Below are positions 33,057 to 39,879 of a stretch of 64,000 bases of DNA, piece after piece; within the stretch, counting starts at the first letter, position 1; the number at the start of each line of letters is the position of its first letter. The stretch spans positions 28,478 through 92,477 of the forward strand of contig JAEUWI010000029.1 in assembly GCA_016791475.1 (NCBI GenBank), read 5' to 3'. The position numbers and the translations under genes are program-made. The notes below the pieces were generated by a model, which saw only the letters and a list, made by a program, of their open reading frames with translations, ran no database searches and was not told where the DNA came from. Source of the DNA: Candidatus Hydrogenedentota bacterium (lineage in GTDB: Bacteria > Hydrogenedentota > Hydrogenedentia > Hydrogenedentales > JAEUWI01).

Positions 33057-33911
33057 GTGTCTTTGAAAGTGAATGGAGAATTGCTGGATGGTGACGCCAT
33101 CGCGGCCGTCCGAATGGAACTGGAGGCTCAGGACCGCGCTTTCGCGGCGCTTTCCGAGGGCGAACAGATGGAACGGGCGGAGTCCGCGCTGATCGAGCGC
33201 GTGCTCGTGCGCCAGGCGGCCGTGAAGGAAGGCCCCGCCATTCGGGCGGTGGACGTGAAGCGCGAAGTGAAACATGCCGTGCAGCGTATGGGTGGCCCCG
33301 ACACCTTTCAGAAGTACCTGGAGCAGCGTGGACTGACCTTGGAGGCTCTGGAGGCCGACGTAGAACTTCGGCAAAAAATTGATGGCCTGCTCGATCAGAT
33401 TTGCGCCGCCGTGCAGCGGCCTTCCGACGAAGCTTGCCTGGCGTACTACCGGGCCCATCCGGAGCAGTTTCGCACCGAGGAGCATATTCGCGCGAGCCAC
33501 ATAATCTGCCATACCACGGGCAACATACTGGACGAGCACGCCGCCCGAGAGACGCTCAACGATGTGCGCAGACAGATCGACGAGGGCAAGCCCTTTTCCT
33601 CCTTTACCGGCGGCTGCAACGATTGTGGCGACGACCACGGCGATATGGGCTATTTCGGCCGCGGTACGATGGTGCCGGAGTTTGAGGAAGTGGTCTTCGC
33701 TCTGCGCCCCGGCGAAGTGAGCGAGGTGTTCAAGACCCGTTTCGGGCTCCACATCGTTAAGGTGCTGGACTACATTCCCGCGAAGCCCCGCGAATTCGAC
33801 GAAGTGAAGGAAGAGGTCCGCCAGCATCTCTTCGATCAGGCGGAGAATGCCTGCATCGACGCGTATACCGCCGACCTGAAGGCCAGAGCGTCCATCGTGC
33901 GTGAATCGTGA
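33057..33911 (+). CDS. Parvulin-type peptidyl-prolyl isomerase
   Basis: A 284-residue protein starting at GTG 33057 with GAGGAA about 10 bases upstream. Residues 1-135 are helical, SurA/NifM-like (MERAESALIERVLVRQAAV). Residues about 143-238 are the rotamase (parvulin) domain: EEHIRASHIICHTT, GDMGYFGRGTMVPEFEEVVFAL, and FGLHIVKVLDY. An unusual CNDCGDD sits in the loop before GDMGYF. No signal peptide is visible, so it probably acts in the cytoplasm, unlike periplasmic SurA/PpiD. The rhamnosidase gene begins 95 bases later and may be co-transcribed, which could link it to folding of large secretory clients; this is inference. Confidence 0.88.
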   Translation: MSLKVNGELLDGDAIAAVRMELEAQDRAFAALSEGEQMERAESALIERVLVRQAAVKEGPAIRAVDVKREVKHAVQRMGGPDTFQKYLEQRGLTLEALEADVELRQKIDGLLDQICAAVQRPSDEACLAYYRAHPEQFRTEEHIRASHIICHTTGNILDEHAARETLNDVRRQIDEGKPFSSFTGGCNDCGDDHGDMGYFGRGTMVPEFEEVVFALRPGEVSEVFKTRFGLHIVKVLDYIPAKPREFDEVKEEVRQHLFDQAENACIDAYTADLKARASIVRES

Positions 33912-34006
33912 CCGCGCGGCGCCGCGTTTGCCCGGCGTCGGTACCCGACCGGCGCGATGGCGCGTTCTTCCTAGCAGTACCCCCATTCAAACAGGAGTTG
34001 GCCTTG

Positions 34007-36886
34007 ATGTTTCGATACGTTTTGCTTCCGGTACTGTTCGCTCTTTCGGCGGCGGCCGGAGCGGATGTGTTTGAGGGTGCCCAGTGGCTTCGCGATCCGA
34101 GGATGGAGGGGGAGCCCGTGGTGAACTTTCTGCAGCGGGAGAAGGCGGAGCCCCCGGAGGCTTCCGGTCCGCGAAATATCCACACGCTTCTGCGCAAGGG
34201 CATTCAGCTCAAGGAGAAGCCCGCCGGCGCGCAACTCTTCATCTCGGGCGATGACTACTACAAGTTCTCGATCAACGGCTACCCCGTGGTACAGGGCCCC
34301 GAGGGCGGTTACCATTTTTCCTATCCCTATTACTGGCTCGACGTAACGGATTTTCTGGATGCGGGAGACAATTGCCTCGCGAGCCATGTCTTTTATCAGG
34401 GGCTGCGCAACCGGGTGTGGTGCAGCGGGGACAATCGGAGTGGCTTCATCGCCCGGCTCGACGTGAGCTACGCGGACGGGACGAAGGAAAGTTTCGTAAC
34501 CGACAAGACCTGGCGCGCCCATGAGCTTGCGGCCTTTCCCGGCGAAGTTGCGACGGGCTACGCCACGCAGTTCCTGGAAAACATCGATATGCGCGCCTTC
34601 CCCGCCGGATGGGACAAGTCAGGTTTCGACGACAGCGCGTGGGTGGAGCCGCTGGTGGAGCGTCAGGATCATGTGTTCATTCTGCAGGCCACGCAGCCGC
34701 TCCAGCGCTACCGACTGGATCCGGCCGTGGTCAAGGAGCTGGGCGGTGGCGGTTACTTCTACGATTTCGGCGCGGAAGTCGTGGGACATACCGTAATCCA
34801 GATCCAGGGCGAAGCCGGGCATCCCCTGATTGTGCGCCACGGCGAACAGCTCGATGAGTACGCCCGCGTGCGTTTCAAGACCCCCAATCTGGTGTATGAG
34901 GAGAAGCCCGTGCTTTCCGGCGGTGAGGACACCATCGCGTTCTACGACTACCGGGCTTTTCGATACATCGAGATTCTTGATGCCCCGGTCCCCCCGGTCG
35001 TGTGGGTGGAGGTGCGCCATCATCCTTTCAATGCGCAGGCGGCCCAGTTCACATCAACCGACGCCTCGCTCGAGAATGTCTTCGCGATCTGTAAGAATGC
35101 CGTGCAGATGGGCGCGCAGGGCGGCTTTCTCGATTGTCCGTCGCGGGAGAAGGGTCAGTATCTCGGGGACGCCGTGATAACTTCCCGGTCCCACTTGTGG
35201 CTCACGGGCGATGGCAGCCTGACGCGCAAAGCGCTCTACGACTTTTACCTTTCCTGCCAGGTGCATCCGGGAATGATGGCGGTGGCGCCGGGAAATTTCA
35301 TGCAGGAGATAGCCGAGTTTCCCCTTCAGTATCCGCTCATGCTGGAGAACTACTATCTCCACACCGGCGATTCCGCCATGCTTTCCGCCATGGTGGACAC
35401 GGTGCTTCCCGGCCTTTTCAAGTATTACGAAGGGTTTGACAAGGGGGCGGGTCTCATCGAAGGACTCAACAAGCCGGAGAAGTGGCTTGTGGTGGATTGG
35501 CCCGGCAATCTGCGCGATGGATATGATTATGATTACGCTTCGACACGGGCGAACACCGTACTGAACGCCTTTTACTATGGCGGGCTGCGCGCGGCGGCCC
35601 GCCTCGAGCGCGTGCTCGGTCGTGACGGACAGACCTATGACGCCCGGGCCGAGCGTGTGGCGGCGGCCTTCGCCACCCAACTGGCCGATCCGGCTACGGG
35701 GCTCTTTCTCGACGCGCCCGGCTCGAAGCACAGCTCTCTCCACGCCAATGCGATTCCGTTGGCCTTCGGCCTGACCGCCGGGGCGGGGCCGGCACCCATG
35801 CTTGAGCTCATCCGGCAGCGCGGCTTGAATTGCAGCCCCTACATTGCTTCCTACGTTATCGAGGCCTGCTTCAATGCGGGCGCGCCCGATCTCGGTTACG
35901 CCCTGCTCACCAATGATTCCGAGCACGGCTGGAAGGAAATGCTGCGGATGGGAGCGACGGCGGCGACGGAAGTCTGGAGTCCCTCGCAGAAAAAGAACAT
36001 GAGCTGGTGCCACCCCTGGTCGAGCAGCCCGATTTACTTGATCGCGGAGCGCGTGTTTGGTCTGACGCCGGGAACACCCGGCTGGGGCAGCGTGCGAATT
36101 GCCCCTCCGTTGATTGCGGAACTCCCCGAAATGAGCTTGACCGTTCCCCACCCGAAGGGGGCCATGACGGTGTCATTCGCCCCTGAGACAGGCTATACCC
36201 TTGCGGTTCCAGCGGGCGTTCCGGTGGAGATTCAGGCGGCCGAAGGGATCAAGATTGATACGGGAGACGCCGAAATCGTCAAAGTGCCTCCGCCGGATGC
36301 GGTGGCAGCCCCGACCGATGCGCCTTCAGAAGGAACGCCCATGACCGAAGCAAACCTTGAGCAACTGAAGAGCCGGGGATGGGAAGAGAGGGTCGGGAAC
36401 GGCCTTGGGGTCTGGGTGGATGTCGCCCGTCAGCGGCTCCATATCATCGAGAACAATGCGGTTGTGTGGGAGGTGCCCTGCGCCACCGCCAGGGCGGGCA
36501 CGGGTTCCGCGTCCGGCAGTCTCCAGACGCCCCTGGGTTGGCACCGCGTCGATATGAAACTGGGCGAGGGCGCGCCGTGGGGGCAGGTGTTCCGGTCGCG
36601 CATTCCCACGAAGGAAATCTGGAAGCCGGGCGACGACGTGAAAGAGGATCTCGTGCTGACGCGCGTGCTGTGGCTCGACGGGATGGAGCCCGGCAAGAAC
36701 AAAGGCAAGACGGAAGATGGCGTGCTGGTGGACTCGAAAGAGCGATGCATCTACATCCACGGGACCAACGGCGAAGCCCTTATCGGCACGCCGTCGTCCC
36801 ATGGATGTATCCGTCTTTTCAACGATGACGTGATCAAGGCGTTCGAGAAACTGCCCGTGGGCACGCCGGTGCTGATTACCGAGTAG
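34007..36886 (+). CDS. Secreted alpha-L-rhamnosidase (GH78) fused to an L,D-transpeptidase (YkuD) domain
   Basis: 959 residues. Signal peptide about 1-19. Beta-sandwich domains cover about 20-370, with the GH78 (alpha/alpha)6 barrel at about 370-700. Both catalytic glutamates are retained: Glu381 in DCPSREKGQYLGD and Glu655 in GATAATEVWSP. A C-terminal beta-sandwich (about 705-755) and a Pro/Ala linker (DAVAAPTDAPSEG) lead to a complete YkuD domain (about 779-959), with His918 (HGTNGEA) and SHGCIR at 931-936, Cys934 as nucleophile. GH78 releases terminal rhamnose; YkuD domains cross-link peptidoglycan or anchor proteins to it. An in-frame ATG at 36341 with AGAAGGA in front begins exactly at the second domain, so an internal start is possible. 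AGGAG precedes the ATG at 34007. Confidence 0.88.
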   Translation: MFRYVLLPVLFALSAAAGADVFEGAQWLRDPRMEGEPVVNFLQREKAEPPEASGPRNIHTLLRKGIQLKEKPAGAQLFISGDDYYKFSINGYPVVQGPEGGYHFSYPYYWLDVTDFLDAGDNCLASHVFYQGLRNRVWCSGDNRSGFIARLDVSYADGTKESFVTDKTWRAHELAAFPGEVATGYATQFLENIDMRAFPAGWDKSGFDDSAWVEPLVERQDHVFILQATQPLQRYRLDPAVVKELGGGGYFYDFGAEVVGHTVIQIQGEAGHPLIVRHGEQLDEYARVRFKTPNLVYEEKPVLSGGEDTIAFYDYRAFRYIEILDAPVPPVVWVEVRHHPFNAQAAQFTSTDASLENVFAICKNAVQMGAQGGFLDCPSREKGQYLGDAVITSRSHLWLTGDGSLTRKALYDFYLSCQVHPGMMAVAPGNFMQEIAEFPLQYPLMLENYYLHTGDSAMLSAMVDTVLPGLFKYYEGFDKGAGLIEGLNKPEKWLVVDWPGNLRDGYDYDYASTRANTVLNAFYYGGLRAAARLERVLGRDGQTYDARAERVAAAFATQLADPATGLFLDAPGSKHSSLHANAIPLAFGLTAGAGPAPMLELIRQRGLNCSPYIASYVIEACFNAGAPDLGYALLTNDSEHGWKEMLRMGATAATEVWSPSQKKNMSWCHPWSSSPIYLIAERVFGLTPGTPGWGSVRIAPPLIAELPEMSLTVPHPKGAMTVSFAPETGYTLAVPAGVPVEIQAAEGIKIDTGDAEIVKVPPPDAVAAPTDAPSEGTPMTEANLEQLKSRGWEERVGNGLGVWVDVARQRLHIIENNAVVWEVPCATARAGTGSASGSLQTPLGWHRVDMKLGEGAPWGQVFRSRIPTKEIWKPGDDVKEDLVLTRVLWLDGMEPGKNKGKTEDGVLVDSKERCIYIHGTNGEALIGTPSSHGCIRLFNDDVIKAFEKLPVGTPVLITE

Positions 36887-36903
36887 GCCGGACTGGCGAG
36901 GCG

Positions 36904-37863
36904 CTATTTCACCGCCTTGCGCCGTTCCATCAGTTCGCGGTAGGTCGTGAGGATGATGCCCTCCTCCTCGATTACCTTCTTCACATCCTCGCTCAGCACC
37001 ATTTCCAGTTCGGCCTCGCGCTTTTCGCCGGAGCCGGATATCGCGTGAAAGTTGCAGCCCTGGCGGGTGCCATGGAGGATGATCTGCGTTATGCCGGGCT
37101 CGAGCTTGCGCAGATTCTCGATCAGTGTCTGTGTCATCACCTTCGCGTCGCCCGTGTCTGCCGTGGACGTCTGGAGGTAGTCCAACACCGGCAGGCCACC
37201 CGCCCACACGACCTCCGCCGCCGCACGGATGCCCGCCATCATGGCGCGCTGCGTATCGTTTTCCGGCTCGCCCCGACCGCTCATCATCATGATGGGTATC
37301 TGCTTCTCGATACCTACTTTGATGTAGCGTTCGAAGAAGGCCGGGTTGTAGAACAGCGTGCCCATGTGGGAGTCCAGATGGGTAATGGGCAGGCCCATCT
37401 TTTCCGCCAGCGCTATTTGAGCGCGGATCTCCGCTTCCACTTCATCCGCGGTCGCGTATTTTATCGTATCCTGGACGCTGCGGTGGATGTAGCCTTCCGC
37501 ATCGATCAGGCCCGGCACCGCCGGTTCGCCGGCGACGGGTCGCCAGCGGTAGTGCTTCCACTCCGAGGTCAGGGTGAGGTGAAGGCCGTTATCAACCTTG
37601 GGATTGTCGCGCACGTAGTCGCGCCACTCCAACACCCACGAACAGGGCATCATGGTGCTGTTGGATGTGAGTAGTCCCTTCTCATAGCCCTCGATGGTGC
37701 CCAGATTGCTTTCATGCGAAATGCCCACGTCATCGTTGTGCAGTATTAACACCCGGTCTTCAGGTTTCCAGCCGAGGCGTTCCCCGAACGTGGGTTCGGC
37801 CCAGGCGGGCAGAAGCGCGATCAGCGCGGTGCAAAGCGTTGCCCGAAAACTTTGACCTGCCAT
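36904..37863 (-). CDS. YdjC/ChbG-HpnK family carbohydrate deacetylase, exported
   Basis: A 319-residue protein with a signal peptide (ATLCTALIALLPAWA) and the YdjC fold. HNDDVGISH at residues 42-50 provides the metal-binding acid pair and THLDSHMGT near 160 the metal-binding histidines. QIILHGTRQGC near 260 is a third active-site segment. The family removes acetyl groups from N-acetylated di- or oligosaccharides or hopanoid-linked sugars, using a divalent metal. AGAGGAG precedes the ATG at 37863. It is convergent with the rhamnosidase fusion and divergent from the cobalamin riboswitch locus. A TGTCAA (37945-37950) gives a TTGACA on the minus strand but without a convincing -10. Confidence 0.85.
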   Translation of the reverse strand: MAGQSFRATLCTALIALLPAWAEPTFGERLGWKPEDRVLILHNDDVGISHESNLGTIEGYEKGLLTSNSTMMPCSWVLEWRDYVRDNPKVDNGLHLTLTSEWKHYRWRPVAGEPAVPGLIDAEGYIHRSVQDTIKYATADEVEAEIRAQIALAEKMGLPITHLDSHMGTLFYNPAFFERYIKVGIEKQIPIMMMSGRGEPENDTQRAMMAGIRAAAEVVWAGGLPVLDYLQTSTADTGDAKVMTQTLIENLRKLEPGITQIILHGTRQGCNFHAISGSGEKREAELEMVLSEDVKKVIEEEGIILTTYRELMERRKAVK

Positions 37864-37972
37864 AAATGCATCTCCTCTGGTGGTGCGGATAAGTCAGGTT
37901 CGTCGGATAGACAAGATCATAACTGTGACCTATCAGCCTTTCGTTGTCAACTCTCGCATGGACGCTCTCGCT

Positions 37973-38002
37973 TTGACAAGGCGCCGATCCTGACCGTATA
38001 CT
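37973..38002 (+). promoter_or_regulatory. Promoter of the cobalamin-riboswitch transcript
   Basis: Perfect TTGACA (37973-37978), 18 bases, then TATACT (37997-38002). The predicted transcript start is about 38009, just at the first stem of the riboswitch. Confidence 0.7.
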
Positions 38003-38004
38003 CC

Positions 38005-38173
38005 ACGGGCTGACGGTCCTGATCGTCAGCCCCGAGCGGGTACAGGGAAGACGGTGTGAATCCGTCGCAGTCGCGCTGCTGTAACCGGGGACGAACACCG
38101 CAATCGCCACTTTCCAAATGGAGGGGAAGGCGCGGTCAGTAGGTCGATCCGGAAGCCAGAATATCTGTGCCGC
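38005..38173 (+). promoter_or_regulatory. Cobalamin (adenosylcobalamin/B12) riboswitch
   Basis: All landmark segments of the cobalamin riboswitch family (RF00174) occur in order. There is an initial GC-rich hairpin (GGGCTGACG / CGTCAGCCC, 38007-38032). The conserved core follows: AGGGAAGACGGTG, then GAATCCGTCGC, then CGCTGCTGTAA, at 38044-38084. Next come GCCACTT...GGGGAAGGCG (38106-38132) and the 3' consensus GAAGCCAGAATATCTG (38152-38167). It lies directly downstream of a strong promoter and about 200 bases upstream of the propeller/EF-hand surface protein, with a terminator hairpin between. Such elements switch genes off when B12 is plentiful. I could not fold it computationally. Confidence 0.9.
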
Positions 38174-38212
38174 CTGGGGTAGTTTTGCAATGACTCGCGG
38201 GAAAGTCGTTGC

Positions 38213-38246
38213 GGGACAGGCGTGCGTTTACCCTCCTGCCCTTTTT
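38213..38246 (+). terminator. Expression-platform terminator of the cobalamin riboswitch
   Basis: GGGACAGG (38213-38220) pairs with CCTGCCC (38235-38241), with one bulged A, and is followed by TTTTT (38242-38246). It sits 40 bases past the riboswitch and 126 bases before the start codon, so B12 binding probably causes premature termination. Confidence 0.65.
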
Positions 38247-38371
38247 GTCCTTCCCACGCCAATGGCACAGGTGCTATGTGCCAAAACGGACACGGTCCAT
38301 CACGGATATCAACAGCGGCACGCGCCGCACTTCTTCTTCCGTGTTGGATCAAAATGCGAAAAGGAAGCCCC

Positions 38372-39745
38372 ATGTTTCGTCGATTACCTGTTCTACCCTT
38401 CTGTCTTGCCATCGCCCTCCTCACCGGCGTCCCGCGCGCTGGAGCGGTCGAGTTCGTTCTGCAGCAGAACTTTCCCGCAGCGGACCCCGGCGCGTTCAGC
38501 GTGGTCGGAACCGGTCTACCCGATGGTACCCTGCTGGTCTGGAACGGCAACACCATCTATCGGCAGGCCGCTGTGGATACGGATAGCTACGACGCCATCG
38601 CCACGGGTTACGCGGGCGATCCGTCCTTCATCACCATGGCCCCGGACGGCCGACATGCCCTGCTGGGCGCCGGATTCAGCGGTAATCTCTATCAGTTCGA
38701 CACGGAGAGCCCGAATGATTTCACCGAAGCGGCCATCGTAGCCAACGTTCCCCATTACTCGGCCATCTACTTGACGGAAACACTGGTGCTCATTGACGCG
38801 GGGGTATTCGGGCAACCGAGCGAACTTCGGGTGCTCGATCTGGGCGCGAAGAAATCGGCGCCCCGGCCAATCGTTTCCAAGTCCGCGAAGTATAAGAATC
38901 AGGTGGTGGAAAAGCCCGAGGGCAGTTACTCCGCATCGCTCGCGCTGGACAAACGTTATGAAATTGTCTACGCGATGGACGGCAATACCAACGAGTTGCG
39001 CTATTTTACCGTAGTTGAACTGGTGGCGGCCTTTAATAGTCAGGCGACGCTGGATTGGGCGAACGATGGCGTTCTCGTCGGCACGACAGACGCCTATCTG
39101 GGTGGCGGCGTGTCCGGTATCACCTCTGAAGGCTACCTGGTAAACGGGGGCTTTGGCGCGGTGAATCTGATCGACTTCGCTCTCCCGGCGCGAAAGCAGG
39201 GGCCCGGCGAGATCGTCAGTACCCTGCAACCGGCGGGTGAATTTGTCTTCTATTCGGTGATTTTCAATGAGCCCGGCGACACGATATACATCCACGTCGG
39301 TGATTTCAGCCCCGACAGCACGATAAACGGGGACGTGTACCGAACCGTACTCGCAAGCGCTGGCGAAGGCGAAGGAGAAGGAGAAGGAGAAGGAGAAGGA
39401 GAAGGAGAAGGAGAAGGAGAAGGAGAAGGAGAAATAGAGGATGCCGCTGAGGCGCTACTGGAGGACTTCGCGTCGGCGGACGCGAATTCGGACGGCCTGT
39501 TGAGCTTCGCCGAGGCCAATTCCACTTTGAACACATTGACCCAGGCGCAGTTTGACGTGCTTGATGAGAACAGCGATGGCCTCTTGAGCGAAGCGGAATT
39601 GGAGGCCCAGCTTCCAGAGCCGACACCGGGCTGCGCGTTGCTCGGGGAAGGTGCGGAAAGCATCGAAGCGGCTCTGGGGCGGATCTTTGTGTTTCTGCTG
39701 GCCCTTTTCACCCTTGCGGGCATGGGGATGATCAAGAAAAGCTAG
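38372..39745 (+). CDS. Secreted propeller-like protein with (GE)12 linker, EF-hands and C-terminal anchor; B12-controlled
   Basis: 457 residues. Signal peptide about 1-26 (LPFCLAIALLTGVPRAGA). Residues about 28-325 show repeated short strands of the kind PDGTLLVWNGN, APDGRHALLGAGFSGNLYQFD and LALDKRYEIVYAMDGN, suggesting a beta-propeller. Residues 331-354 are twelve Gly-Glu pairs. Two canonical EF-hand calcium loops follow at 370-381 (DANSDGLLSFAE) and 398-409 (DENSDGLLSEAE). A hydrophobic C-terminal helix ends in Lys-Lys-Ser, as in membrane-retained surface proteins. AAAAGGAAG precedes the ATG. The gene lies under a cobalamin riboswitch, so a role in B12 capture at the surface (analogous to the propeller BtuG of Bacteroides) is a reasonable hypothesis, not shown. 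No BtuB/BtuCDF is nearby. Confidence 0.7.
   Translation: MFRRLPVLPFCLAIALLTGVPRAGAVEFVLQQNFPAADPGAFSVVGTGLPDGTLLVWNGNTIYRQAAVDTDSYDAIATGYAGDPSFITMAPDGRHALLGAGFSGNLYQFDTESPNDFTEAAIVANVPHYSAIYLTETLVLIDAGVFGQPSELRVLDLGAKKSAPRPIVSKSAKYKNQVVEKPEGSYSASLALDKRYEIVYAMDGNTNELRYFTVVELVAAFNSQATLDWANDGVLVGTTDAYLGGGVSGITSEGYLVNGGFGAVNLIDFALPARKQGPGEIVSTLQPAGEFVFYSVIFNEPGDTIYIHVGDFSPDSTINGDVYRTVLASAGEGEGEGEGEGEGEGEGEGEGEGEIEDAAEALLEDFASADANSDGLLSFAEANSTLNTLTQAQFDVLDENSDGLLSEAELEAQLPEPTPGCALLGEGAESIEAALGRIFVFLLALFTLAGMGMIKKS
39362..39433 (+). repeat. In-frame hexanucleotide repeat encoding (Gly-Glu)12
   Basis: Twelve six-base units (two GGCGAA, then ten GGAGAA). This near-perfect microsatellite inside the propeller gene would change linker length by Gly-Glu pairs without shifting frame. 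Confidence 0.9.
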
Positions 39746-39768
39746 AGATTAACAACACAGTGCAATCG

Positions 39769-39807
39769 AAGGCCGCCTCGTCCCTGCAAGGACGTGGGCG
39801 GCCTTTT
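39769..39807 (+). terminator. Rho-independent terminator after the propeller gene
   Basis: AAGGCCGCC (39769-39777) pairs with GGCGGCCTT (39797-39805), with extra pairing inside the loop (GTCC/GGAC), followed by TTTT. It ends the B12-controlled transcript, so the next gene needs its own promoter. Confidence 0.85.
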
Positions 39808-39814
39808 CTGCTGT

Positions 39815-39843
39815 TTGCGCCCTGAGGCCTGTCCATCTATACT
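39815..39843 (+). promoter_or_regulatory. Promoter of the CFI-box surface protein gene
   Basis: TTGCGC (39815-39820), 17 bases, then TATACT (39838-39843), 36 bases before the ATG at 39880. Confidence 0.5.
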
Positions 39844-39879
39844 GGACGGAAACGCCTGCTTCCTGGAGTGGCTTTGCCC

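Noticed and set aside
37864..37972. A B12-controlled YdjC deacetylase (riboswitch acting on the minus-strand gene)
   Set aside because: The aptamer consensus reads only on the plus strand and its own promoter drives rightward, away from the deacetylase.
39362..39433. The GGAGAA repeat as a sequencing or assembly artefact
   Set aside because: The frame stays open through it into EF-hands and an anchor helix, and the next gene encodes the same Gly-Glu theme with different codons.
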